From a bacterium (GTDB lineage Bacteria; Cyanobacteriota; Vampirovibrionia; Obscuribacterales; Obscuribacteraceae): 64,000 bases of DNA. A model generated the notes under the pieces. That model made no database searches, was not told the origin of the DNA, and was given only the letters and a program-made list of their open reading frames with translations. The position numbers were made by a program, and so were the translations under genes. Shown piece after piece: positions 39,553 to 48,173 of this stretch; the first letter of the stretch is position 1, and every line of letters begins with the position of its first letter. The DNA lies in contig WGMS01000006.1 in assembly GCA_016124935.1 (NCBI GenBank), positions 20,267-84,266 on the forward strand, read 5' to 3'.

Positions 39553-40100
39553 CCATATTTGTGGCACTAATAGTAATTGCTTTCGTAATAGGTTTTTTCT
39601 TTGCGAATTGCTACGTGTCTTACATGATCCAAGAACATCCAATCCATACTGTGGACCCAAATGCAAAGTATGTCTGGGTGGGTGATTTACTTGCCAGAAA
39701 TCAAACAGGCGAAACGTTGATAGTCGGATTGACTTATGGGACTGGACTTTCCAGCTTTATTGTAGCGATCTACCTTCTAGCTAGTAGCCCTTTTAAGACT
39801 GGGTGGTTCAAAAAAGGGTTAGTGTCCTCTATTCTTTTTGGATTGGCTCCAGCTCTTCTCATTATGGGTTATTTGGGTTATGCAAGCTACCTTGGAGAAG
39901 TCAGAGACTGGGGAAAGACGCATGACAGTTTTGTTTTCAATGAATATCTCCTAGAAGTAATAGTTGTTCCTGCCTGGTTAAGTGTCGCAACTGCTCTTAT
40001 TACAGCCGCAATTGCATTTCTGATCATTTCAATCATTGCTATTACCATTCACTTCCTCAAAAAAGAACGAAATCAAGCTCCCAAGACTACCCCAATATAG
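39519..40100 (+). CDS. Four-helix membrane protein, candidate immunity protein
   Basis: This 193-residue protein has four predicted membrane helices (about residues 9-31, 63-84, 98-120 and 148-178) and a short Lys-rich tail. Its ATG lies 34 bases inside the upstream gene in another frame, so it is tightly coupled to that gene. No enzyme motif was recognised. Membrane immunity proteins often accompany cell-envelope-targeting effectors; this role is an inference from the arrangement. Confidence 0.6.
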   Translation: MAEQNSRTIKIAIFVALIVIAFVIGFFFANCYVSYMIQEHPIHTVDPNAKYVWVGDLLARNQTGETLIVGLTYGTGLSSFIVAIYLLASSPFKTGWFKKGLVSSILFGLAPALLIMGYLGYASYLGEVRDWGKTHDSFVFNEYLLEVIVVPAWLSVATALITAAIAFLIISIIAITIHFLKKERNQAPKTTPI

Positions 40101-40151
40101 TCAGCCTTATACAAATTGCCACTGCTCTTGATATCAGAAATTATTCACCGC

Positions 40152-40433
40152 ATGGCATCCTTGAAAAATATATCCGAGGAGCACAAGTCGAAATTCAACT
40201 TTTCCAGGGATAGAGATCACTGGAATTCGCTTACAGATGAAGAGAGAAAGATTCACAACGACCCAGTCTATTCAGCTTACGAGGTTTTGGCTGATTTAGA
40301 TGCACATATCACCGGATTCGGAGTCAGAACAGAATAGTCTGAATCGCTTGAAAAATGTTACTGGAATGAATGCAGCGAATTTGTTCGAAAGAAAGTTGAA
40401 GAATACATCGCAACAATGAGGCAGGGAAGATGA
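40152..40433 (+). pseudogene. Small gene interrupted by one in-frame TAG
   Basis: From ATG 40152 the frame encodes 61 residues up to TAG 40335-40337 (ending FGVRTE). It continues as protein-like sequence (SESLEKCYWNECSEFVRKKV, then EEYIATMRQGR) to TGA 40431-40433. That TGA overlaps the ATG of the next gene as ATGA, a typical operon junction, which argues that the full 93-codon frame was the real gene. The TAG would be Gln if it were CAG. The N-terminal segment SLTDEERKIHNDPVYSAYEV is otherwise ordinary. Function unknown. Confidence 0.5.
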
Positions 40434-40744
40434 GTTCTGAAGATAGCGATGAAGACATGATCGCGTTCCGAAAAGAACTAGACGCGCACAGGAAGCAAAT
40501 GGTCAACTACAAATCAGAAATTGCCACTATGTATGAAAGTGGCTCCGTCGTCATTATGGACAAAGGGGCCCTTGCTAATGGACAACCAACAATCGTCACC
40601 CGTTATATAAATCCGACCGATCCCGACTACATCGATTCCTGCAAATCGTTCAATCTCAACAAACCAGGCGATTCGTATTTCAAAACCTATAAGAAGGTTG
40701 GCTCTGATTGGGTTCTGGAGTCCGAAGGCAAAAACAAATCTTGA
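40430..40744 (+). CDS. Small acidic hypothetical protein
   Basis: This 104-residue soluble protein starts at ATG 40430, preceded by GGCAGGGAAG and overlapping the TGA of the interrupted frame upstream by four bases. It has an acidic N-terminus (SSEDSDEDM), then a mixed domain. No family was recognised. It belongs to the small-gene run that follows the candidate muramidase gene. Confidence 0.55.
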   Translation: MSSEDSDEDMIAFRKELDAHRKQMVNYKSEIATMYESGSVVIMDKGALANGQPTIVTRYINPTDPDYIDSCKSFNLNKPGDSYFKTYKKVGSDWVLESEGKNKS

Positions 40745-40829
40745 AGCTATAAATTGAACAAGAAGTGCCTCAAATAAACTTTCTGGGGTATAGTAATCTG
40801 AAGTGTCTGGATATTTGTTGAGGCGATCA

Positions 40830-41924
40830 ATGGCTCTTCGAAAAATAGCTATGAAAACCGGCATCCTGGTGATTGTCGCGAGTTTAATCGGGCTCTTCGG
40901 CGGCAGCGTCGAAGCATACAACAACGATGTCAGAAACGCGGCGGTCAGACTGAGCGAGAGCACAGATAAGCTTGTCAGCAATCTCCAATCCTACTTGCAA
41001 GCCAACGGGCGCTGGGTGCCCAAACCTGGCTCCGACGATATGCGCGCCTGCAACGCCATGCAAGAGCTACAACAACAGACAAATGACCTTAAAAACCGCG
41101 CCGGTAATATGAGCCCCGGCGACCTTGCCAGCGCCTCCAGCAGACTGGACAGCAACGTTAGAGCCCTGGAACACCGCCTGAGAAGCATCGGTGCAGACAG
41201 GCGAGTTATCAATCAGTTCAGAAACGTCAGTGACGATGCCAGAAATCTGGGCAACTTCTCGAACACCGGGTTTAACGCCGATTTCGGCAATAACAGCGGT
41301 TATGCTCCCAATTTCAACAACGGACCCAACTTCAACAACGGCTATTCACCTGGTTTCGGCAACAACCCGACCTTCGGCAACAACAATGGCTATGCGCCAA
41401 ATTACAATAACGGCGGCGCCTTCGGTAACAACAACGGCGGCTATACGCTGAACAGCAACGATGTCAGAAATGCGGCAAACAGCCTCGATGACAACGTCAA
41501 TCGCCTGGTCACTAATTTGCAGACCTATCTGCAATCCCAGGGCAAATGGAAGCCCCCGGCAGGCAGCCGAGAGATGCGCGCCTGCGAGATTCTGCAAGAC
41601 CTGCAGCAACAATCGAGAAACCTGAAATCAAGCGGATCTGGAATGGACGTTTCGACGCTATCGTCAAACTCGCGGCGAGTAAGCGATACGGCCAGAGATC
41701 TCAAAAGCGAGCTCAGAAGTATTGGTGCCGATGGTACGGTTATGAATCAGATGGATCTTGTTTCTAATAGTGTCAGGCAGCTATCGAGCATGACCGGGGA
41801 CGATTACTACCGCGGCGGCAGATACAATAACCGAGGCGGTCGCTATGATCGCAACCGCGGGCGGGGCTATGATAGAAACGACTATGATGATGGCTACAAT
41901 CGCTATGATCGTCGCTGGAGATAG
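40830..41924 (+). CDS. Exported protein with a duplicated helical domain
   Basis: From ATG 40830 (GAGG seven bases upstream) the protein has a signal peptide (KTGILVIVASLIGLFGGSVE) and two copies of a helical domain of about 110 residues. Both begin NDVRNAA, followed by SNLQSYLQANGRW or TNLQTYLQSQGKW, then DMRACNAMQELQQQ or EMRACEILQDLQQQ. An Asn/Gly/Phe-rich linker separates them, and the C-terminus is Arg/Tyr/Gly-rich. A frame extension starts at GTG 40803, 8 bases after a TATAGT box, so a leaderless start there is an alternative. Function unknown. Confidence 0.7.
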   Translation: MALRKIAMKTGILVIVASLIGLFGGSVEAYNNDVRNAAVRLSESTDKLVSNLQSYLQANGRWVPKPGSDDMRACNAMQELQQQTNDLKNRAGNMSPGDLASASSRLDSNVRALEHRLRSIGADRRVINQFRNVSDDARNLGNFSNTGFNADFGNNSGYAPNFNNGPNFNNGYSPGFGNNPTFGNNNGYAPNYNNGGAFGNNNGGYTLNSNDVRNAANSLDDNVNRLVTNLQTYLQSQGKWKPPAGSREMRACEILQDLQQQSRNLKSSGSGMDVSTLSSNSRRVSDTARDLKSELRSIGADGTVMNQMDLVSNSVRQLSSMTGDDYYRGGRYNNRGGRYDRNRGRGYDRNDYDDGYNRYDRRWR

Positions 41925-41948
41925 ACATCTCTGTTAAACGCGCTAACT

Positions 41949-42959
41949 CTAATTGGTCGAAGAGTGCTTGTCTAACCAGGCCACCGTCGTCTTCATCGCC
42001 TCGTCGTTGACGTTGGTGTCTTCGTAGACATAGTGGTCGCCGTCTTTCACCGAAAGATATTGTTTTTTGTCGGTGCCGAGATTATCGTAGACTTTGCGCG
42101 ATCCATCCGGTCTCGATTCTCCATCGCGCTCGCCCTGCACAATGAGAACAGGCATTGTCTTGATGCGTTTGGCGAAGCGTTTGGTCTTGTACATATAGAA
42201 CTGACAGGCGATAAGCTCGCGCGGCGAGAGATCCAGGCGCACACCGGCATCATTTTTTATAGCTTCTTGCAACTCTTTCTTTGGTGTAGCCAGCTTAATC
42301 AGCTCTTCGCCTTTGTTATAGCGCCGGTTCGGCATCACAACCATCTTAGAGCCCACGGACATGTAGTTGCTGAAAGTATTGAAGTGCTCACCGCCGGGAG
42401 TAGCAGAGATAGTACCGGCGATGATATCAGGATATTTTGAAGCAGCTTCCAGAGCCAGGGCACCGCCCATGGCTTCACCCAGCAAAAATATCTGTTTATT
42501 GGGAGCGTCTTTCTTGAGCTTCTCAACAGTCACCTTGATGTCGGCAAGAGTACTTTTCAAATCCATGCGGCCTTCCTTGCCGCGCTCGGCCCAACCGCCG
42601 AAACCGCGCAGGTCCATGGAGTATACGTCATATCCTTCTTTAGACAGCTTAGCGCCCAGGTCGTCGAAGCTGCCCTTGTGCATACCAAGCTCATGCAAAC
42701 ACAATACCGTACCCTTGCTGGCAGCATCACCCTGAGCCTTCCACAAAAGAAGCTGCGGCAGGTCTTCTACCAGGGTTACTTTCTCTGCGTCGCCGCCCCG
42801 CAGGGACTTTTCTGCGGCGCTGGTCTCGTTTTTAGCCTCTGCCTTAACCTCGGCTTCAGAATCCGCCGCATAGCATGAAGGCACCGACGACACGCCGATT
42901 AAACACATCGAAACAGCAAGAACCAGAACCTGGGTGGGTCGAAAAGCCGGTTTATCCAT
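41949..42959 (-). CDS. Exported alpha/beta hydrolase-fold protein lacking the nucleophile Ser
   Basis: This 336-residue protein has a signal peptide (to about residue 31) and an alpha/beta hydrolase fold of the monoacylglycerol lipase type. Visible are the oxyanion region VLCLHELGMHKGS, YSMDLRGFGGW, the nucleophile elbow, the acid-site region VQGERDGES and the base-site region DGDHYVYED. The elbow reads LLGEAMGGALAL, with Ala163 where Ser is expected (GxSxG). The Asp/Glu and His sites seem present. It is thus probably not a normal hydrolase, unless a different residue acts as nucleophile. Confidence 0.75.
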   Translation of the reverse strand: MDKPAFRPTQVLVLAVSMCLIGVSSVPSCYAADSEAEVKAEAKNETSAAEKSLRGGDAEKVTLVEDLPQLLLWKAQGDAASKGTVLCLHELGMHKGSFDDLGAKLSKEGYDVYSMDLRGFGGWAERGKEGRMDLKSTLADIKVTVEKLKKDAPNKQIFLLGEAMGGALALEAASKYPDIIAGTISATPGGEHFNTFSNYMSVGSKMVVMPNRRYNKGEELIKLATPKKELQEAIKNDAGVRLDLSPRELIACQFYMYKTKRFAKRIKTMPVLIVQGERDGESRPDGSRKVYDNLGTDKKQYLSVKDGDHYVYEDTNVNDEAMKTTVAWLDKHSSTN

Positions 42960-43078
42960 AGTCTTTTTCCAATAGGGGCAGGGAGAGAATAACCAGTAAA
43001 ATTGCCGCGCAAACGGGGCTAAATATTACCACAATAAGGGTTACGGGAATCCACACTTATTTAGGAGCTCATTTAAGC

Positions 43079-45784
43079 TTATTGAGCGGCTTTTTCCTGG
43101 CCAGGCTTGGGTTCCAGCGACAATACAATCTGCCCGTCCTCGGCAGAGCCCCCGACCATAACCGGCGTCTGCAGCACCTGTCTGTCTCTCAGGACCTCAG
43201 ACTCTACTTTGCCGCGCATAAAAGAGAACGCCTTTTCAAGAGTTGTCTCTTTGCCGTTGCTGCGCAATCCCTCAATAAGCTTGCGGGTGAACACACCGTT
43301 GGGATAATGAATCGACTCGAAACTGGTCTGATCCGCCTCACTGGATGCGATTATCACCTGCCCCCGCACAGCTTCCAGCCTGTCTTTGCCGAAGAGTTCT
43401 CGCTTAAGACCTTTTCCGGCAGGCGTGCCCTCGCCGACCCGTGCCTCCGCCAGAATGTCCCTGTCGATCTGAATCTTGGCAGGGGTGACGGCACCGCCAT
43501 GGCAGACATCCATGACAATGACTATCCGCTTTGCGTCGAGCATCTCGGTGATACCGGTGGTGAACCATTGCATCGGTATGCCTGTCAGGACAGCGTTGTT
43601 GAGAGTAGTTTCGTGGGCGACAATAAAATTGGTGTCGCCCAGATCTTTGCGGGCAGAGGTGCCATGGGTAGAGACATAGATGACGACCAGGTCGGTTTTC
43701 TTCGCCTTGCCCAGCCACTTCTTGCCGAGGTTGCCGACGATATTATCCCTGGTGGCGTTCTGATCTAATAAAAGTTTGACATGATCGGCTTTGAAATTGG
43801 CCTCGTTCACAAGATAATTGCGAAAGTCCATGGCGTCTTTGGCGGCATATTGCAGGTTGATAGAGCTATCGGCGAAGCTGCTAATGCCGACCACCAGAGC
43901 CCATTTGTCGGTCACCGGCGCCAGGGGCTCCGGCGCTATTTTGCCTGCTTCCCGGGCGTCCAGATAGATACCATGGCGCCCAGAGTTAGGTACATTGCCG
44001 GGCAGTTTGCTTTTGATACCATCGGCGCGGCGCAACATGGCGTCGGCTTCTTGCTTACGATTGCTATATGCCACCACCCTGGCAAGACTATCCAGGTCAT
44101 CGGCCACGGCGGCGCTGTCCTCGCCTTCCAGCTTCTCATCAATAGAAAGCAGCTTACGATAAAGGGTCTCTGCTCTGTCAAAATTTTTCAACTTGACATA
44201 GAGATCCGCCAGTTGCTTCATGCTGTCCAGAGTATCCGGGTGCTCACCGCCCAACACCTCGGTCTGAATCTTGAGGGCTTCAGAAAGATTGTCTCTGGCG
44301 TCATCTAGCTTGCTCTCAGAGACATCGATGTTTGCCAGGTTAGAAAGGTTACGAGCAACCAGGGGATGATCCTCTCCCAGGGCATCTTTTCTTATTTTAA
44401 GCCCCTTTTCAATAAGCGGTCTGGCCAGATCGAACTTGCGTTCGTTGGCATAGAGCCAGGCAAGGTTATTTAGACAGGCGGCATAGTTAGGGTGCTCCTC
44501 GCCGTAAGTAGATCGCACCATATCTAGTGAGCGCTTATACACAGGCTCGGCAAGGTCATATTTGCCCTGGGCCACATAGAACATGCCCAGTGCTTGCAAG
44601 TCTTTGGCTGTCTCTGTGCCCTCAGGTCCATGAACCTTTTCTGAAAGAGCGAGTGCACGCTTCAAAAGAGGCTCTGCCTTTCCATATTCATTCATAGAGA
44701 CATAATTGGTGGCAAGCCGCCGCAACACTTTGGCTACAAGTGGACTGTCATCACCGATGGTGTTCTCCAGATTAACCAGAGTACGCTCCAGTAGCGTGGT
44801 AGACTCTTTAACCCAGTCCTTCTCTTCATAGGCAGAGGCCAGCTCCAGACTGGCTTCTGCTAGAACGGTGGGGTCTTTCTTATCGCCTCTTGCCTTGATG
44901 ATTTTAATCGCGTCCTTAATGCTATCAATCGCCTTATCAGTGTCGCCGTGATTGCGATATGCGTTAGCCAGAACAAGATAGGTAGAGTCAAGCTTGTCGG
45001 CACTGGATTTAGATCGCAGCCCTGCGGCTTTCTTCAGCACGGACTCTGCCTCTTCGAACTTGCCCATGTGGGCATAGAATCTTCCAAAGCCTTCCAGCGC
45101 CGTCGCCACGCTGTCGTCATCCTTTAGCTTCTCCGCCAGATCCATGCTGTCGCGAAGCTTGTCTTCTGCCTTGTCGGCATCGCCAAGCTGCAAATAGACG
45201 CCGGAGAGATTGATCAAAAGATGGATTTGATCCAGCGCTCTGGTCCGAACTCTGCCGTCTTTGGTATCGGTATTGTCCTCATAAAATTTCAAGGCGCGGC
45301 TATAGAGCGCAACCGACTCTTTGAACTTGCCAAGACTCTCTTGATTGTGAGCATAGTTAGAAAGATCGGCTGCGGCGCCTGCATCCAACACAGAATCATT
45401 TGCACCGACCAGCTTCTGAAAAACTGCTTCCGCATCTTTATACTTCTGCCCCCGGGTCAGGGCATCTATATAAACCCGCCTGGTTCGCGCGAGGCGCTTC
45501 CGGTCCTCATCGCTTGCAACCGCCCTCTCAGCTTCTTGCACAGCCGCCCGCAATTGCTTCTGGGCTTTGGTCAACTGGTTGCGCTCCAGGGCTTTGATAC
45601 CGCCGTCATAATAAGTCTGCCACAGAGTCGACTGGGCGATGGCAGGGCTGGGTGCAAGCGCGACAGACAGGGACAGCGACATGACTGATAGCACTAAAAC
45701 AGAAAGAGCCAGGCGTTTGGCACCTGCCCTCTTGATTGGCTTCTCTCTTTTGAGCGGGTAGTTAAAATCCCTGTCTATGGTCAT
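43079..45784 (-). CDS. Exported TPR protein with C-terminal caspase-like (C14) domain
   Basis: This 901-residue protein has a signal peptide (to about residue 51, ending AIAQ), about ten kinesin-light-chain-type TPRs between residues 60 and 600 (YAACLNNLAWLYANERKFDL), and a caspase/metacaspase-like domain at about 625-880. The catalytic pair is visible as His707 (YVSTHGTS) and Cys761 (MDVCHGG), so the protease is predicted active. Bacterial caspase homologues are known in regulated death and signalling. Export of this one suggests an extracytoplasmic substrate. The substrate is unknown. Confidence 0.82.
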   Translation of the reverse strand: MTIDRDFNYPLKREKPIKRAGAKRLALSVLVLSVMSLSLSVALAPSPAIAQSTLWQTYYDGGIKALERNQLTKAQKQLRAAVQEAERAVASDEDRKRLARTRRVYIDALTRGQKYKDAEAVFQKLVGANDSVLDAGAAADLSNYAHNQESLGKFKESVALYSRALKFYEDNTDTKDGRVRTRALDQIHLLINLSGVYLQLGDADKAEDKLRDSMDLAEKLKDDDSVATALEGFGRFYAHMGKFEEAESVLKKAAGLRSKSSADKLDSTYLVLANAYRNHGDTDKAIDSIKDAIKIIKARGDKKDPTVLAEASLELASAYEEKDWVKESTTLLERTLVNLENTIGDDSPLVAKVLRRLATNYVSMNEYGKAEPLLKRALALSEKVHGPEGTETAKDLQALGMFYVAQGKYDLAEPVYKRSLDMVRSTYGEEHPNYAACLNNLAWLYANERKFDLARPLIEKGLKIRKDALGEDHPLVARNLSNLANIDVSESKLDDARDNLSEALKIQTEVLGGEHPDTLDSMKQLADLYVKLKNFDRAETLYRKLLSIDEKLEGEDSAAVADDLDSLARVVAYSNRKQEADAMLRRADGIKSKLPGNVPNSGRHGIYLDAREAGKIAPEPLAPVTDKWALVVGISSFADSSINLQYAAKDAMDFRNYLVNEANFKADHVKLLLDQNATRDNIVGNLGKKWLGKAKKTDLVVIYVSTHGTSARKDLGDTNFIVAHETTLNNAVLTGIPMQWFTTGITEMLDAKRIVIVMDVCHGGAVTPAKIQIDRDILAEARVGEGTPAGKGLKRELFGKDRLEAVRGQVIIASSEADQTSFESIHYPNGVFTRKLIEGLRSNGKETTLEKAFSFMRGKVESEVLRDRQVLQTPVMVGGSAEDGQIVLSLEPKPGQEKAAQ

Positions 45785-45939
45785 TTGAGCTTCCCAACCC
45801 CTGCAAAATCATAATCTATAGAAGATATAGCCAGATGATAGTGTAACCGAAGAGTCCCCGGAAATTAGGAAGCCTGGCTTAGATGAGCGCTATACGGGCA
45901 CTCGCAGCACGAAGCGCCACTTGGCAAGGCAAAAGGGGC

Positions 45940-45945
45940 TATAAT
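45940..45945 (+). promoter_or_regulatory. -10 box placed for a leaderless transcript
   Basis: TATAAT lies exactly 7 bases before ATG 45953, the same spacing as at 38319-38324. No Shine-Dalgarno sequence is present. A leaderless mRNA is inferred. Confidence 0.5.
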
Positions 45946-45952
45946 TTAGCCT

Positions 45953-46606
45953 ATGAAAACTCTGTGGTCAAAAACCCTGGTTGCCGCCCTGGTATGTTGC
46001 CTTTCGGCTCCTGCCGTAGCCGCCGCTTACGAGACTCCTGTTCTAACCAAACCCTCGAAAAAGCCCTACGAAATCAAAATCATCGGATTTAGAGCTTTCG
46101 GGAAGAAAAGAATCGAAGAGTTCACTATCCAAAAGTATTCAGACGGACATGGTCTGGAGCGGACGGATTTGAACAGAAGCGCATTCGGAGTCAATATATC
46201 CAAGATTCTGGACTTCAACAAAGGCAAGGTCTATACCCTGTATCCGGCCGCCAGGCAGTACAAGGTCGCTAAACTAGCGGCGGGACCGGTGGCGATCACC
46301 GATATGAAGATAGCCACCAAAGAAAAATCCGCCAAAGTCGTATTCGGTGTCAAATGCAGCACCTGGATAATGAGGACAGCTTGCCCAATTACAATGTGCA
46401 CCATAGCCGATGACCTGGGTGTCGTCCTTTCAAAAGTTGTGCACCACAACCTTGGACAAACCGGTTTTGAAGCAGTCTCTCTCAAATTAAAAGCTCCTGC
46501 ACCGGCACTATTTATGGTGCCAAAAGACTATGTGGAAATCAAAAGAACAAGTCCAAGTACAAGTACCAGCGCAGATCAAAATGAACCACTGGAGCTTTCT
46601 CTTTAG
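45953..46606 (+). CDS. Exported hypothetical protein
   Basis: This 217-residue protein has a signal peptide (about residues 1-25, ending AVAAA) and a beta-rich domain (IEEFTIQKYSDGHGLERTDL; ILDFNKGKVYTLYPAARQYK). The pattern resembles exported DUF4412-like proteins, but weakly. Two to three Cys residues lie near CSTWIMRTACPITMC and could form disulfides. It is divergent from the TPR-caspase gene. Function unknown. Confidence 0.65.
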   Translation: MKTLWSKTLVAALVCCLSAPAVAAAYETPVLTKPSKKPYEIKIIGFRAFGKKRIEEFTIQKYSDGHGLERTDLNRSAFGVNISKILDFNKGKVYTLYPAARQYKVAKLAAGPVAITDMKIATKEKSAKVVFGVKCSTWIMRTACPITMCTIADDLGVVLSKVVHHNLGQTGFEAVSLKLKAPAPALFMVPKDYVEIKRTSPSTSTSADQNEPLELSL

Positions 46607-46691
46607 TTTGATCACCTTGCTATTCTTCTGCCTGACTTTGGTGATGGCGCAGGAGCAGATCAGAACAAATAATTCCACGCTCCCTGGCTAA
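46581..46691 (+). CDS. Possible 36-residue secreted or membrane peptide
   Basis: ATG 46581 lies in the 3' end of the preceding gene in another frame; the ORF ends at TAA 46689. The peptide is a signal-peptide-like hydrophobic stretch (FLFSLITLLFFCLTLVMAQ) plus a short polar tail. No ribosome site is present. It could be real or chance; it fills the gap before the convergent lysozyme gene. Confidence 0.3.
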   Translation: MNHWSFLFSLITLLFFCLTLVMAQEQIRTNNSTLPG

Positions 46692-47848
46692 GCTACATTC
46701 GAGTTATCGGTGGCTATAGTCCGGTGGATGTTCTCCGCGTTGGCAACCCGCTCTCCGCGCGATGTGCCGGCGCTGCGCTCATAATATTTGTCGAATGCCG
46801 CTGCCACCTCACCCGGTGTCTGCGCTCTCTGAATCTTCGCCCATGCTCCGCTCTCGCTCGTCTGAAGCTCGTGCATCATGAAATCTACCTGCAACTTCCA
46901 GTCTGTTACCGGCTTACCATGCTCGTTGGCATAATTCTCCAGAGCGGTCCGTCTTGGACCCAACCACTGAATCAAACCGATAGCCCCCTCGCTTCTGTTC
47001 AAGGCAGCCGTGTTGAAGCCGGACTCGGTCTGCATGTTGCCTAGAATACCTGATGCCTGGGCGGGGGTCAGATTATGGTGCTCGGTCATGTAGTCGTATA
47101 TCTGTTTTACCTGGACTATTTGCCCATCACCAAGAGGTTTGCCCTGACCGCTGTAGTGACCGGTATTCAAAACACCATCGCCACTGCTGCCGTTACCTCT
47201 ATAGTAGCCGCGGTTGTCGAAACCACCGTTACCGGCATAGCCGGCAGTACCGCTGCCTCTGCCGCCTGCGCTTCCACCGGGTCTGACACCACGGTTGACG
47301 AAGCCGTTCTCCGGCGGCGGAGTCACCGGCGCACGCTCAGAGGGCGGATGCGGCACAAAATCAGGAATATTCGGTCTGGCGTTCGCCAGGTCTTCCATCC
47401 ATGCCGGCACGGCTTTGCCCGGGTTATTCTGCTGGAAGTGGCGAATCAGCCCCTCGGCAAATTTTTTCTGCCCTTCGGTGCGCGCTTCAATCGCCTGGGT
47501 CAGACTCTGATGCTTCGCCTCTGCTGTCTGCATCTCTATATTGATACTACCATCGGGACTCGGTGTCGCCTTCGGATTAGCGACCAGCTGTCCGTCGGTG
47601 CCCAGATAGAAATCCGGCTCTCGCCCGGCGTCGGCGTTTTCTGCCGCTGTGCTGAATCGAATCGGAGCACCCGAATCTAGTGCCTGCAAAACTGGTGCAG
47701 GGATCTCAGCCGGTGCAGCCGAAGCATCACCCGGTGCGGCCACCGCATCCATGCGCATCGGGGCGGCAAAAGGATGGTTCTCGCCCTGCCATAAAGCAGG
47801 GGACGGCGCCGAATTGTCGGCAAGATCAAATCTCTCGAATGCAGTCAT
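46688..47848 (-). CDS. Phage-tail-lysozyme-like protein
   Basis: This 386-residue protein has a disordered N-terminal two-thirds (Pro/Ala and Gly/Arg-rich, no signal peptide) and a C-terminal domain of the phage tail lysozyme type (about residues 250-380: LTPAQASGILGNMQTESGFN, then EGAIGLIQWLGPRRTALENY). The first Glu of TESGFN fits the catalytic position. It should cleave peptidoglycan. The gene start overlaps a small upstream ORF by ATGA. The lack of a signal peptide suggests delivery by a holin or a secretion machine, or release by lysis. Confidence 0.75.
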   Translation of the reverse strand: MTAFERFDLADNSAPSPALWQGENHPFAAPMRMDAVAAPGDASAAPAEIPAPVLQALDSGAPIRFSTAAENADAGREPDFYLGTDGQLVANPKATPSPDGSINIEMQTAEAKHQSLTQAIEARTEGQKKFAEGLIRHFQQNNPGKAVPAWMEDLANARPNIPDFVPHPPSERAPVTPPPENGFVNRGVRPGGSAGGRGSGTAGYAGNGGFDNRGYYRGNGSSGDGVLNTGHYSGQGKPLGDGQIVQVKQIYDYMTEHHNLTPAQASGILGNMQTESGFNTAALNRSEGAIGLIQWLGPRRTALENYANEHGKPVTDWKLQVDFMMHELQTSESGAWAKIQRAQTPGEVAAAFDKYYERSAGTSRGERVANAENIHRTIATDNSNVA

Positions 47849-48072
47849 ACGAAAAGGAGAAAATATACAGTTAGAGCGAGCGTTGCACCAATCATAGGAT
47901 CAGCCGAAACCCCTGTCAAGGAAGGCATACGTAGAATTCCCATGCCGCTTCGGATGTTTAATGGATGGTCCGTGACAGTATCGAGAATAAGGCAGGTAAT
48001 ACAGATATGAGCGCTCGCTTCCCTGATCGCTCTACATGACAAGGAAAGCGCAATTATTTCTACCAGCGTCAA
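47845..48072 (-). CDS. Possible small membrane protein coupled to the lysozyme gene
   Basis: A 75-residue frame from TTG 48072 ends in TGA overlapping the lysozyme ATG (ATGA). It has a hydrophobic N-terminal stretch (LTLVEIIALSLSCRA) and a C-terminal membrane helix (IGATLALTVYFLLFV). GGAGAGAAG lies upstream of the TTG. A holin-like partner is one idea, but it may also be a chance ORF. Confidence 0.35.
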   Translation of the reverse strand: MTLVEIIALSLSCRAIREASAHICITCLILDTVTDHPLNIRSGMGILRMPSLTGVSADPMIGATLALTVYFLLFV

Positions 48073-48173
48073 TAGGACTTCTTCTCTCCAGATTCGACGG
48101 GCATCTGCACAATGGCAGCGACCTTGCCCCGAAAATCGTTGATGATTGCTCTATTCTTCAAGATTAAATCTTC

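Noticed and set aside
29848..40433. Genome-wide stop codon reassignment (TAG or TAA to Gln)
   Set aside because: Many intact genes in the window use TAA and TAG as normal final stops, for example 139-141 and 8818-8820; local decay or readthrough is the only tenable reading.
43082..43768. Open frame opposite the TPR-caspase gene
   Set aside because: It lies over the conserved caspase catalytic segment on the other strand and has no domain or ribosome site.
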